This document shows, piece by piece, positions 1 to 7,727 of a stretch of 35,353 nucleotides of DNA. The translations under genes and the position numbers were made by a program. The notes beneath the pieces were generated by a model. The model ran no database searches. It worked only from the letters and a program-made list of their open reading frames with translations, and had not been told where the DNA came from. Positions within the stretch are counted from its first letter, which is position 1. Each line of letters starts with the position of its first letter. Location of the stretch: NCBI GenBank assembly GCA_002729515.1, contig PBYF01000001.1:1-35353 (forward strand), read 5' to 3'. The DNA comes from Deltaproteobacteria bacterium. GTDB taxonomy: Bacteria; Myxococcota_A; UBA9160; SMWR01.

Positions 1-135
1 GGCATGCTGCGCCCACCGCAGAGCGCCGGCATGCTGCGCCCACCGCAGAGCGCCGGCATGCTGCGCCCACCGCAGAGCGCCGGCATGCTGCGCCCACTGC
101 AGAGCGCCGGCATGCTGCGCCCACCGCAGAGTACG
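1..135. repeat. 27-bp tandem repeat, five units visible
   Basis: Units start at 1, 28, 55, 82 and 109. They are identical except for one substitution in unit 4 (CACTGC for CACCGC) and a diverging 3' end in unit 5. The array continues off the left edge, so its full length is unknown. Because 27 is a multiple of three, it keeps the reading frame of the minus-strand TPP enzyme and adds nine residues per copy. It may be a real minisatellite or an assembly artefact. Confidence 0.95.
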
Positions 136-203
136 AACGCCTTCTCGATGCCCTCGTTGGCGAGCGCATTGCCGGCGAGCGCCCCTCCGTCCAGCTTGCT
201 CAT
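1..203 (-). CDS. TPP-dependent enzyme (acetolactate synthase-like), N-terminal part, runs off left edge
   Basis: Minus-strand reading frame from an ATG at 203, preceded at about 9 bases by AGGGGA, open to the window edge. The first 28 residues (start MSKLDGGALAGNALANEGIE, then KAFVLCGG) match the N-terminus of thiamine-pyrophosphate enzymes of the acetolactate synthase type. In these, a helix rich in small residues is followed by a strand ending in a Gly-Gly turn that starts the TPP-binding Pyr domain. Directly after VLCGG the frame enters a 9-residue repeat, RSMPALCGG, encoded by 27-bp units that continue beyond the window. Each unit re-creates the LCGG turn, so the repeat probably grew by in-frame slippage of that stretch. 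Whether the protein still folds is unknown. It is divergent from the BVMO gene at 527. The family call rests on only about 28 non-repetitive residues. Confidence 0.6.
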   Translation of the reverse strand, partial: MSKLDGGALAGNALANEGIEKAFVLCGGRSMPALCSGRSMPALCGGRSMPALCGGRSMPALCGGRSM

Positions 204-526
204 GTGATGTGTCCCCTTTGGCCCGTGCATCGATCGGCCAGCAGGCGCAGACGCGACCCCATTCCTGCATGGGTGGCTGGCCTTGCGAGCCCCGACCTGT
301 AGCCCTGCCCCCGGGTCGAAGCGCGGTGGGCCGGGTGCGGCGCCGATCGGCCGCGTGTCGTAGCGTCGGCCAGTTCGGGGACTCGGGTGAATGGGGCCGT
401 CTGCCACAATGGGGCCCGGGTCGCGACGCGTCGCGCCAGCCCCGGCACCCGCACCCGGGTCAGCGCAACCTGCGCGTGGCACACTGCTTGCTCCACTTCC
501 CGTGGACGCCAAAGGAGAATTCGCGC
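204..526. other. Divergent intergenic region between TPP enzyme and BVMO
   Basis: No convincing gene. An ATG at 209 lies in frame with the downstream BVMO and would add 106 residues, but that extension has no monooxygenase similarity and low-complexity Arg/Pro/Gly composition. I read it as leader DNA. Promoters for both divergent genes should lie here, but no clear -35/-10 pair is visible. Confidence 0.5.
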
Positions 527-2029
527 TTGACGACTTCAGCAGCCGCCTCAGGGACCGCGCCGCAGACCACCGAGCACTTCGACGTCCTGATCGTCGGCGC
601 GGGAATTTCGGGCGTGGGGGCCGCGTACCACCTGACGCACCAATGCCCAGACAAGAGCTTCGCGGTGCTGGAAGGGCTCGAGAACTTCGGCGGCACCTGG
701 CTGATGCACAAGTATCCGGGCATCCGGTCGGACAGCGATCTCTATACGTTCGGCTATCGCTTCAAGCCCTGGACGGGACCGCCCGTCGCGACGGCCGAAG
801 AGATCCTCACCTACATGGGCGAGGTGATCGACGAGAACGACCTCGATCGCCACATCCGCTACCGCCACCGGATCGATTCCGCGACCTGGTCGAGCGAGGA
901 CGAACTCTGGACGATCGTCGGAGAGAGAACGGACACCGGAGAGCCGGTTCACATCAGCGCCAACTTCCTGTGGATGTGCCAGGGCTACTACCGGCACTCG
1001 GAGGGCTACACGCCCGAGTGGGACGGGATGGAGGACTTCGAGGGCGAGATCGTCCACCCGCAGACCTGGCCCAAGGATCTCGACTACACGGGCAAGAACG
1101 TCGTCGTGATCGGCTCGGGTGCCACAGCGGCCACGCTCATCCCGGCCATCGCCGGCGACACGGCGCACATCACGATGCTGCAGCGCTCGCCCACGTACTT
1201 CATACCGGGACACAACGTGAACGAGCTGGCCGATCAGCTGCGCGTGCTGGAGATCGACGAGTCGTGGATCCACGAGATCACGCGCCGAAAGATCCTGCAC
1301 GATCAGGCCGCCATCACGCAGCTGTCGTTCGACCAGCCCGACATCTTGAAGGCAGAACTCATCAAGGTGGTTCGCGAGTACCTGGGCCCAGACTACGACA
1401 TCGAAAAGCACTTCACGCCGCGCTACCGGCCGTGGCAGCAGCGCATCGCCTTCGTACCCGATGGCGACGTCTTCAAGGGCATCGCATCCGGCAAGGCTTC
1501 GGTGGTCACGGATGAGATCGCGCGCTTCACGAAGAAGGGCATCCTGCTCGAGTCCGGCGACGAACTGGAAGCCGACATCATCGTCACGGCGACGGGCTTC
1601 AACCTGAGTGTGCTCGGTGACATCGAGTTCGTCATCGACGGCAAGCCCCTCGACTTTTCGAAGACCGTCACCTACCGCGGTATGATGTTCACCGGTGTGC
1701 CCAACATGCTCTGGATCTTCGGCTACTTCCGCGCCAGCTGGACGCTGCGGGTCGACCTGCTCGGCGACTTCGTGTGCCGCCTGCTCGGGCATATGGACGA
1801 GATCGGCGCGAAGCGGGTCGACGTCGCCCTGCGGCCGGAAGACGCAGCCATGCCGCTGCTCTCGTGGATGGATCCCGAGAACTTCAACCCAAACTACCTG
1901 ATGCGCAGCATGCACCTGCTGCCGAAGCGCGGTGACAAGCCCGAGTGGCAACACACCCAGGACTACTGGAAGGAGCGTCACGAGATTCCGGCGATCGATC
2001 TCGAGGGGCCGGAGTTCCGCTACACGTGA
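527..2029 (+). CDS. Flavin-containing Baeyer-Villiger monooxygenase, EthA type
   Basis: A 500-residue class B flavoprotein monooxygenase that would insert one O2-derived oxygen next to a ketone using NADPH and FAD. Visible features: FAD Rossmann motif GAGISG at residues 24-29, GGTW near 55, the BVMO fingerprint F171-x-G173-x3-H177-x3-W181-P182, and the NADPH Rossmann motif GSGATA at 196-201. Text such as RYPGIRSDSD-type and LQRSPTY stretches follows Mycobacterium tuberculosis EthA along its whole length. The start chosen is TTG at 527, nine bases after AAAGGAG (511-517). No upstream ATG has a usable ribosome site, and homology begins a few residues later. EthA-group enzymes oxidise aliphatic and aromatic ketones and thioamides. 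The native substrate here is unknown. A PhyH gene follows 160 bases downstream on the same strand. Confidence 0.93.
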   Translation: MTTSAAASGTAPQTTEHFDVLIVGAGISGVGAAYHLTHQCPDKSFAVLEGLENFGGTWLMHKYPGIRSDSDLYTFGYRFKPWTGPPVATAEEILTYMGEVIDENDLDRHIRYRHRIDSATWSSEDELWTIVGERTDTGEPVHISANFLWMCQGYYRHSEGYTPEWDGMEDFEGEIVHPQTWPKDLDYTGKNVVVIGSGATAATLIPAIAGDTAHITMLQRSPTYFIPGHNVNELADQLRVLEIDESWIHEITRRKILHDQAAITQLSFDQPDILKAELIKVVREYLGPDYDIEKHFTPRYRPWQQRIAFVPDGDVFKGIASGKASVVTDEIARFTKKGILLESGDELEADIIVTATGFNLSVLGDIEFVIDGKPLDFSKTVTYRGMMFTGVPNMLWIFGYFRASWTLRVDLLGDFVCRLLGHMDEIGAKRVDVALRPEDAAMPLLSWMDPENFNPNYLMRSMHLLPKRGDKPEWQHTQDYWKERHEIPAIDLEGPEFRYT

Positions 2030-2189
2030 TTTCGAGTGCCTCACCGATCCGATGATTACCGAGCTTCCGGTCGTCGACAGCGAGCTGCTCGGACGCCGCG
2101 TACGGCCGAATCGCATCGCGGACAGCCGGCTCCCGTTTCGCCGGTGTTGAGATGGGCACGGCCCGACGGGTCGCAGAAAGGAGCGAACG

Positions 2190-2993
2190 ATGCATCGCGC
2201 TACTGAAGCAGAGCTTGCGCAATACGAGGATCTCGGGTTCTTCATCCGAGAGGACGTCTTCTCCGAAGCTGAGCTCGTCGAGATGCGTGCCGGTACCGAA
2301 AATGTGCACCGTCAGATCCTCGAGGCGGCCGATCGTCCCGAGGCCGGGGCGGTCGACCAGATCGACAACCAGAAGTACCAGTCGGTGCTCGGCTCCACGA
2401 TCAAGTGGGAATGGAGCAACGACCTTCGGGCCGTGCGGTCGATGGAGCCCACCGGGCATCTCGACGCTCGACTCGAGGTTCTGCTCGACGACCCGCGTCT
2501 CTACCAGCCGGTGGCCTCGATCAACGGCTGTGAGTCGCTCAGCGTCTTCAGCGACAAGCTCAACGTCAAGCGGCCCGGCGGGGCACCCTTTCCGTGGCAC
2601 CAGGAGGGCCTGTATTGGGAGAACGGCGCCGAAGACCTCGAGTCGATCGTGAGCACGCTCACCTATCTGGACGACGGCAGCAAGGAGAACGGCTGCCTGT
2701 GGGTCATCCCCGGAAGTCACAAGCGCGGCAACCTGCAGGGGCTGAAGGACCGCGGCGTGCTGGGAGCGCTCTACACGGATATCGACCTGGTGGAAGGCGA
2801 GGCCATTGCGACCGAGCTCCGGGCCGGCAGTGTGCTCTTCTTTCACCGGGATCTCGTGCACGGCTCACAGAGCAATCGGACCAACGAGAGTCGCCGGGTC
2901 TTCGTCGTCGCCTATCAGTCCGGAGGCCTTCACCGCTGGCGCATCGACCGCAAGCGCGAGGTGGACATGCGCAGCACTGCCCGGAGCCGCTGA
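2190..2993 (+). CDS. Phytanoyl-CoA dioxygenase (PhyH) family protein 1
   Basis: A 267-residue Fe(II)/2-oxoglutarate oxygenase of the PhyH family. The metal triad is H137-x-E139 in the segment FPWHQEGLYW and a distal His at 224 (DLVHGSQSN). Arg235/236 is well placed to bind the 2-oxoglutarate C5 carboxylate. The acid is Glu where most family members have Asp, which this fold tolerates. ATG at 2190 follows AAAGGAG at the usual spacing. It lies 160 bases after the BVMO in the same direction, so co-transcription is possible. PhyH enzymes hydroxylate fatty-acyl-CoAs or small natural products, and the substrate is not inferable. The Arg-rich C-terminal tail after residue 250 looks unstructured. Confidence 0.88.
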   Translation: MHRATEAELAQYEDLGFFIREDVFSEAELVEMRAGTENVHRQILEAADRPEAGAVDQIDNQKYQSVLGSTIKWEWSNDLRAVRSMEPTGHLDARLEVLLDDPRLYQPVASINGCESLSVFSDKLNVKRPGGAPFPWHQEGLYWENGAEDLESIVSTLTYLDDGSKENGCLWVIPGSHKRGNLQGLKDRGVLGALYTDIDLVEGEAIATELRAGSVLFFHRDLVHGSQSNRTNESRRVFVVAYQSGGLHRWRIDRKREVDMRSTARSR

Positions 2994-3313
2994 GGCCCAC
3001 CGGCGCGGGGCCGGACTGCACCGGCGTACGGGCCGGACGGCGCTCGGGGGCCTGATCGCCGGCGACGTCCTCGGGCCTCGCTCGGGTGAGACGCGTATGC
3101 GATTTCGCCTCGGTCCTGCCTGAGTTCGAGCGAGGGCTCGCACGCCAGTCGACGGGGCGGGCGCTTGTTCCACGCAGCGAGCGTGGCCGAAGCGAAGTCC
3201 GGCAGAACGACCCGGCCCAATTGTCACAGTTCTGTGCAAACCGACCTCAGCGGGGCCGGCTCTCTTGACCCGAGCGCCTCGCGTGCCGACAGTGCGGGCG
3301 AGGAAAATCGACC
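2994..3313. other. 320-bp gap upstream of desaturase
   Basis: GC-rich DNA with no convincing gene. The right half contains an operator-like inverted repeat at 3221-3240 and a TTGACC box at 3265-3270, with a poor -10 candidate (GACAGT, 3288-3293) at 17-base spacing. These could serve the desaturase. Confidence 0.4.
3221..3240. promoter_or_regulatory. Operator-like inverted repeat upstream of desaturase
   Basis: CACAG (3225-3229), two bases, then CTGTG (3232-3236), with partial symmetry extending outward to TTG/CAA. It lies 74 bases before the desaturase start, in a locally AT-richer stretch. TetR-type regulators of desaturases such as Pseudomonas DesT bind palindromes at comparable positions. 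No regulator is encoded next to the gene, so the role is inference. Confidence 0.3.
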
Positions 3314-4213
3314 GTGCTGAAGACCCTACTCACCCGCTACGAGCGTCCCGCTGACGAGCGCGTCGAATGGCTTACGAGCGTGCCCTTCTTCGCCGTACAC
3401 CTGCTGCCGCTCGCAGCCCTCTGGACGGGCGTGACGCTCTTCGACTGGATCCTGTGCGCCGCGCTCGTCTTCGTGCGGATGTTCTTCATCACGGCGGGCT
3501 ACCACCGCTACTTCGCCCATCGCGCCTTTCGGACGGGTCGCGTGATGCAGTTCCTGCTGGCCTTCGGCGGCGGCATGGCGGTGCAGAAGGGGGCCCTCTG
3601 GTGGGCGGCTCATCATCGTCACCACCACGTCTACTCGGACCAGCCCGAGGACATCCACTCGCCCATGAAGGGGTTCTGGTGGAGCCACGTCGGCTGGATT
3701 CTGTGCCGCAAGTACGAGGCGACGGAACTCGACGCCATCAAGGATTTCGCACGCTATCCCGAGCTCGTGTTCCTCAACCGCTTCCACTGGCTTCCGCCCG
3801 TCGTTCTCGGCGTGGCGTGCTTTCTGGCCGGGGGCTGGAGCGCGCTGTGGATCGGCTTCTTCCTCTCCACGGCGATCACGTATCACGCGACGTTCTGCAT
3901 CAACTCCGTCACCCACCTGTTCGGTCGTCGGCGTTACGTCACGACGGACACGAGCCGCAACTCGCTCATCCTGGCGCTGATCACCTTTGGTGAGGGCTGG
4001 CACAACAACCACCACTACTACCAGTCATCGGCCAACATGGGGTTCTTCTGGTGGGAGATCGACATCTCCTACGCGGTCTTGAAGGCGCTCGGCTGGGCCG
4101 GACTCGTATGGGACCTGCGACGACCGCCGCAGACCGTACTGGCGGCGAACCGGATCACAGACGGAAACGCCGACGTCGGAATGCTCGCGCTGCGGCGGCC
4201 CGTGCCCAGCTGA
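3314..4213 (+). CDS. Membrane acyl-CoA (delta-9-type) fatty acid desaturase
   Basis: A 299-residue membrane di-iron desaturase that would introduce a cis double bond into acyl chains. It carries the three histidine boxes of the stearoyl-CoA desaturase family in order: HRYFAH (64-69), HRHHH (101-105) and HNNHH (230-234). Hydrophobic segments lie around residues 24-60, 75-95 and 155-195. The start is GTG at 3314 with GAGGAAA nine bases upstream. Length fits the short bacterial DesC/DesB-type enzymes, and there is no cytochrome b5 domain. Electrons must come from a separate ferredoxin or reductase that is not encoded nearby. The function call is strong; chain length and regiospecificity are unknown. 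Confidence 0.93.
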   Translation: MLKTLLTRYERPADERVEWLTSVPFFAVHLLPLAALWTGVTLFDWILCAALVFVRMFFITAGYHRYFAHRAFRTGRVMQFLLAFGGGMAVQKGALWWAAHHRHHHVYSDQPEDIHSPMKGFWWSHVGWILCRKYEATELDAIKDFARYPELVFLNRFHWLPPVVLGVACFLAGGWSALWIGFFLSTAITYHATFCINSVTHLFGRRRYVTTDTSRNSLILALITFGEGWHNNHHYYQSSANMGFFWWEIDISYAVLKALGWAGLVWDLRRPPQTVLAANRITDGNADVGMLALRRPVPS

Positions 4214-4403
4214 GCTCGCGGATCGATCGGCAGGTCCGGGGCGTCCCGTCGACGCCGGCACCCCGCTCCGCTGACGCGCGTATGGGCGCGGCACGAAAAC
4301 GGCCAGCGTGGCGAAAACTCCTCAGCCGCGTGCCGCTCGGGCAGCGCGTCTGGACGCGCGGGGCGATTCACTCCATCCTGGGGCGAGTGCCGGGAGGTAG
4401 TTC

Positions 4404-4976
4404 ATGGCCTTACTCGTGATCGGCGTGCTTTTCTGGAGCGGTCTTCACCTCTTGCCGAGCGCCGGGATATCCGTTCGCACCATCCTGATCGAACGGCTCG
4501 GCAGCGCGTACCAGGGCCTGTTCGCGCTGGGGATCATCTCCTGCGTCGTGCTGATGGTGCTCGGCTGGCGCTCGGCCCCGCCGACCGTCGTCTATACCCC
4601 TCCGGCGTGGGGCTCATTAGCCGCAAACGTCCTTGTGTTTCTCGCGCTGCTGCTATTTGCCGCGTCGGCGATGGCGACGAACATCAAGCGGATCATCCGG
4701 CACCCGCAACTCGCGGGCGTCGCGACCTGGGGCGTCGCCCATCTGCTGGGGAATGGTGAGCTTCGCTCGCTGGTGCTCTTCGGCGGACTGGCGCTGTGGT
4801 CGGTTGCGGCGATGGTCTTCATCAATCGACGCGACGGTGCACGGGAAGAGCCGCAGCCGCAGCCGCTCTCGGATGAGTGGAAGCCGCTGGCCGCGGCGCT
4901 CGTCGGATTCGTCGTTCTCTACGTCGTGCATCCGTACATCTCCGGCGTGCCGGCGACGCCGCACCTGTCGCCCTGA
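4404..4976 (+). CDS. nnrU: NnrU family integral membrane protein
   Basis: A 190-residue protein with five or six hydrophobic helices and the NnrU-type N-terminus (short TM, then a His-Leu-Leu-Pro loop, then RxxLIERLG). The His/Arg-containing segment IKRIIRHPQLAGVATWG, near residues 93-110, is typical of the family. NnrU occurs beside nitrite and nitric-oxide reductase genes in denitrifiers; its biochemical role is not established. ATG at 4404 follows GGGAGG. An NnrS homologue is encoded 2.7 kb downstream, which supports a nitrogen-oxide-related theme, although no nitrite or NO reductase is in the window. Confidence 0.82.
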   Translation: MALLVIGVLFWSGLHLLPSAGISVRTILIERLGSAYQGLFALGIISCVVLMVLGWRSAPPTVVYTPPAWGSLAANVLVFLALLLFAASAMATNIKRIIRHPQLAGVATWGVAHLLGNGELRSLVLFGGLALWSVAAMVFINRRDGAREEPQPQPLSDEWKPLAAALVGFVVLYVVHPYISGVPATPHLSP

Positions 4977-5010
4977 TCCGTGGCTGGAATCGCGGGATCC
5001 GGGTCTGCAC

Positions 5011-5032
5011 CCGCCGCTTCATGAGGCGGCGG
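5011..5032 (+). terminator. Stem-loop downstream of nnrU
   Basis: CCGCCGC (5011-5017), an 8-base loop, then GCGGCGG (5026-5032): a perfect 7-bp stem 35 bases after the nnrU stop. No T-tract follows, so intrinsic termination is uncertain. Confidence 0.4.
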
Positions 5033-5076
5033 TCGTGGATCCGGGTGCGAGGCGACCGAGCAGGCCGCGAACATGC

Positions 5077-5172
5077 CCCGTATTGGGGCCGGGTCCCCTC
5101 CCCGGCCCCCATTGGACAGAACTTCTACTGATCGGACGTCGCGGAAACGCAGCTTGCACTTCCCGCGTTCTC
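5077..5172 (+). repeat. Dispersed intergenic element, copy A (full length)
   Basis: A full-length copy of the recurring element. Block 1 (GGGGCC..GTCCCCTC) is at 5085-5100, block 2 (TTGGACAGAA..TCTACT) at 5112-5129, block 3 (TCGGAC....GGAAACGCA) at 5132-5151 and block 4 (GCTTG.ACTTCC) from 5152. It sits between the convergent nnrU and Lrp genes. Blocks 3 and 4 have diverged from the other copies. Confidence 0.8.
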
Positions 5173-5266
5173 ACGAACGTACCGCTGTCGACCCAAGTAC
5201 GGCGAACGTGCCCACGCTGGGCTGGCGCACCTACGTCACGGCGGTGCCTGCGGCGCCGCCGCCGAC

Positions 5267-5755
5267 TCACACCGCATTGTCGCCGATGGGCACCTCGGTC
5301 GTGAACTTGATCTGCTCCATCGCGAAGCTCGAGCTGACGTCGTAGAGCTCCGCCGACTCGATCAGACGTTTGTAGATCGCATCGTACTCGGCAACGTCGG
5401 CGGCCAGGATCTTCAGCAGGTAGTCCACCTCGCCGCTCATTCTGTAGAACTCGACCACCTCGGGAATCGCGCGCACGCTCGCGGCGAAGCCATCGAACCA
5501 CGCCTGGTTGTGCTGGTTCGTCCGCACGCTGACGAAGACGGTGAGCCGCTTGTCGACCTTGCGGGGATCGACCAGAGCGACGCGACCGCGAATCACGCCA
5601 TCGCTCTCCAGTCGGCGGATGCGGCGCCAACAGGGGTTCTGGGAGAGCCCGACCGCGTCGGCGATCTGCTGGATCGAGCGGGAGGCGTCGTGCTGCAGCG
5701 CGCGCAGGATGGCACGGTCGAGGGAATCCAATAAGATATTTTCTTCCATAATCAT
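5267..5755 (-). CDS. Lrp/AsnC family transcriptional regulator
   Basis: A 162-residue regulator. An N-terminal winged HTH (residues about 6-55, LDRAILRALQHDASRSIQQIA then LSQNPCWRRIRRLE) is followed by an AsnC ligand-binding (RAM) domain to the C-terminus. The second helix carries the family signature around SxxxxWRRI. Two ATGs in frame (5755 and 5749) are equally possible starts. The gene is divergent from the YeiH-type transporter at 5860 across an AT-rich spacer with inverted repeats. That arrangement suggests autoregulation and amino-acid-responsive control of the transporter. Confidence 0.92.
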   Translation of the reverse strand: MIMEENILLDSLDRAILRALQHDASRSIQQIADAVGLSQNPCWRRIRRLESDGVIRGRVALVDPRKVDKRLTVFVSVRTNQHNQAWFDGFAASVRAIPEVVEFYRMSGEVDYLLKILAADVAEYDAIYKRLIESAELYDVSSSFAMEQIKFTTEVPIGDNAV

Positions 5756-5859
5756 CTATTATTATCAGAAAATCTCCCAATAAAATCCAGTTTTTATAAA
5801 CAAATTGGGATAAATCCCAGGTCGAGAGGTAGTACTTTCCCCCGAGACCTGGAGGTGCC
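5756..5859. promoter_or_regulatory. AT-rich divergent promoter/operator region, Lrp-YeiH
   Basis: The only strongly AT-rich stretch in the first 10 kb (about 5735-5820). Two symmetric elements are visible. CCCAAT (5776-5781) pairs with ATTGGG (5804-5809). GGGAT-AA-ATCCC forms a short palindrome at 5807-5818. AT tracts flanked by such short inverted arms are typical Lrp/AsnC targets, and the location between the regulator and its divergent neighbour is the classical one. The start of yeiH is preceded by GGAGG. Confidence 0.6.
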
Positions 5860-7104
5860 ATGGCAGAAGTGCGAAGCGTCGCGAAGCGCTCCGGGTACTC
5901 CGACCCGGAACTCTTCCGCTTCGCCGGCTCGATGGAGGGCCTGCCCGAGTGGGTCGACCCGGTGCACACTTCCGGTGCGGCTCCCTGGCAGCGCAACGCC
6001 CAGGAATGGTTCGCTCACGTGGCGATCGTGCTGCCGGGCGTGGTCATCGCCGGACTGCTTGCGTTGGCGGGCCGCGAGCTGGCCGATCTGATCGGCAACG
6101 AGTTGCTCGGCGTCGGCGGTGCACCGGTCAGCCCCATCCTGATCGCCATCCTGCTCGGGCTGTTGATCCGCAACGCCATCGGGCTGCCCGAGTCGTATCA
6201 GGCGGGCCTGCGGCTGTGCCTGCAACGCGTGCTGCGCTTCGGCGTCGCGCTGCTCGGCCTGCACCTGAGCCTCGCGACGGTCGGCTCGATCGGCCTCGTC
6301 GCGCTGCCCCTCGTCGCGGCGTCGATCGCGACTGCGCTGCTGGTCGTGAGCCTCATCAACCGGCTGCTCGGACTGCCTGCCCGCCTCGGCACGCTGGTTG
6401 CGGTCGGCACCGCCATCTGCGGCAACAGCGCCATCGTCGCGACGGCTCCAGCGATCCGTGCCCGCGAGGACGAGGTGAGCTACGCCGTCGGCTGCGTGAC
6501 GCTCTTCGGCCTGCTGGCGCTGGGCATCCATCCATTCCTGGCGCACTCCCTCTTCGACGGGAACGCCCTGCACGCGGGTCTGTTCCTCGGCACCGCCATC
6601 CACGATACGGCGCAGGTCGCCGGTGCCGGCCTGCTCTACCGCCAGCAATTCGGTGGCGCGGAGGCGCTCGACGCGGCGATGGTCACCAAGCTGCTGCGCA
6701 ATATGTTCATGGTGCTGGTGATCCCGGGCATGGCGCTCATCTACCACCGCCGCGGCGAGGAGCGCGCGAGCGGCATGCGACCCGCGCTGCGGCAGGTGGT
6801 GCCCTTCTTCGTATTCGGTTTCCTGGGCCTGGCGCTGCTGCGCACGCTCGGGGATCTCGGCACGGAGCCCTTCGGCGGCGCCCTGGATTCGGCGGTGTGG
6901 ACACGGATCGTCGAGACGGGTGTCGCGGCATCCGCCTGGTGCCTCACCCTGGCGATGGCGGCCGTGGGACTCGGCACGGATCTCTCGCGGCTGCGCACGC
7001 TCGGACTGCGGCCCCTGGCCGTCGGCTTCGCGGCTGCGGTGACCGTGGGGGCGGTGAGCGCGTTGCTGATCCGGGGCCTGGCTCCGGTAGCGAGCGGCGG
7101 CTAG
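5860..7104 (+). CDS. YeiH/UPF0324 family putative sulfate or anion exporter
   Basis: A 414-residue polytopic membrane protein with about ten hydrophobic helices. Family hallmarks are ILLGLLIRNAIGLP (about 95-108), the GTAICGNSAIVATAP motif (about 184-198) and a second conserved loop, GTAIHDTAQVAGAG (about 244-257). Members are annotated as putative sulfate exporters (YeiH, TauZ), and some occur with taurine/sulfonate catabolism. ATG at 5860 follows GGAGG at ideal spacing. The cytosolic N-terminal ~45 residues precede the first helix and are longer than in E. coli YeiH. Control by the divergent Lrp regulator is inferred. The transported ion is not proven for most of the family. Confidence 0.88.
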   Translation: MAEVRSVAKRSGYSDPELFRFAGSMEGLPEWVDPVHTSGAAPWQRNAQEWFAHVAIVLPGVVIAGLLALAGRELADLIGNELLGVGGAPVSPILIAILLGLLIRNAIGLPESYQAGLRLCLQRVLRFGVALLGLHLSLATVGSIGLVALPLVAASIATALLVVSLINRLLGLPARLGTLVAVGTAICGNSAIVATAPAIRAREDEVSYAVGCVTLFGLLALGIHPFLAHSLFDGNALHAGLFLGTAIHDTAQVAGAGLLYRQQFGGAEALDAAMVTKLLRNMFMVLVIPGMALIYHRRGEERASGMRPALRQVVPFFVFGFLGLALLRTLGDLGTEPFGGALDSAVWTRIVETGVAASAWCLTLAMAAVGLGTDLSRLRTLGLRPLAVGFAAAVTVGAVSALLIRGLAPVASGG

Positions 7105-7126
7105 GGCGCTACCTCCTGGTCCCGCT

Positions 7127-7282
7127 CTACAGCACCGCCAGGAACGCCAGGATGCCGCGGGCAACCGCGTCGGCCACACGCGCGGGGCAACGGCTCGCAA
7201 ATGCGCGCGCCGCGCGGTTGCAGTAGATGATCGCGACCCGGCCCTCGATATCGTACGCTGCGACTGCGGTTTCCGGATCCCG
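7127..7282 (-). pseudogene. Coding-like 3' fragment, unidentified
   Basis: The minus strand reads about 51 residues (PETAVAAYDIEGRVAIIYCN and onward, ending FLAVL) to a TAG at 7127-7129. It has sensible composition and no start codon: upstream the frame runs into repeat copy B and meets a stop. It looks like the 3' end of a gene cut off at the repeat. The family is not recognised. Confidence 0.3.
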
Positions 7283-7361
7283 ATCCCCTCCCTGGTCCCT
7301 ATTTGACAGAATGTCTACTTATCGGACTCGGGGAGAACACAGCTTGAACTTCCTATGCTCG
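7280..7361 (+). repeat. Dispersed intergenic element, copy B
   Basis: Contains block 1 (GATCCCCTC, 7282-7290), block 2 (TTTGACAGAATGTCTACT, 7302-7319), block 3 (TCGGACTCGGGGAGAACACA, 7322-7341) and a consensus block 4 (GCTTGAACTTCCTATGCTCG, 7342-7361). It lies between an unidentified minus-strand fragment and a CaiB remnant. Confidence 0.9.
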
Positions 7362-7439
7362 CTGGGCCAGCACGATGCGAAGCTGCGCGTCCGCGAAGCC
7401 CCCGCCGCGAAGGCATCCACGCCCCGAAGCGCTGGGACG

Positions 7440-7727
7440 GGGGCGCCTCCCTTGGAGCGGATCCGCGTCGCGAACGTCGGCGCCCGGGTAGACTTCATGC
7501 GCGGCCTTCCCCCGTTCGCGGGCGGCGTTCGCAACCCGAACCGCAGTCTCTCGAACCACGCCCGCTGGGCGGGCAACGGCAGCGTCACTCTCGATTTGAT
7601 ACGGGAAGAAGCGCGCGTGGAGCCCGGTCCCGGGATCGGCCGGGACAACGATTTCATCTTCGAGCAGCTTCTCGGCCTCTCCGAGCAGCGCTACCGCGCT
7701 CTCGTCGACGAGCAGGTCATCTCCTGA
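7440..7727 (+). pseudogene. CaiB/BaiF (class III) CoA-transferase remnant, internally deleted
   Basis: About 95 residues in one frame ending at TGA 7725-7727. They start with a class III CoA-transferase N-terminus (PPLERIRVANVGA), then the loop DFMRGLPPFAGGVRNPNRS and the strand GSVTLDLIREEAR. They then jump straight to a C-terminal segment (DNDFIFEQLLGLSEQRYRAL, ending VDEQVIS). An intact CaiB protein is about 400 residues and has the catalytic Asp and the interlocked core in between. Roughly 280 residues are missing, plus a smaller gap near the N-terminus. No ATG with a ribosome site precedes it. Its stop overlaps the first codon region of NnrS. This is a decayed or mis-joined gene beside repeat copy B. 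Confidence 0.65.

Noticed and set aside
209-526. N-terminal extension of the first BVMO from ATG 209
   Set aside because: No similarity to the family and no ribosome site; TTG 527 has AAAGGAG and matches where homology starts.
548-2245. A 565-codon open frame on the minus strand opposite the first BVMO
   Set aside because: It mirrors the BVMO codon phase, is rich in Arg/Val/Asp, shows no family motif, and arises from GC-rich third positions.
5794-7200. A 468-codon minus-strand frame opposite the YeiH transporter
   Set aside because: Low-complexity Arg/Ala/Gln composition typical of antisense frames; the plus-strand protein is clearly the real gene.
7342-7361. Reading TTGAAC...TATGCT in block 4 of the element as a -35/-10 promoter
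   Set aside because: The two boxes are only four bases apart, and several copies point into gene 3' ends, so a sigma-70 promoter is not supported.
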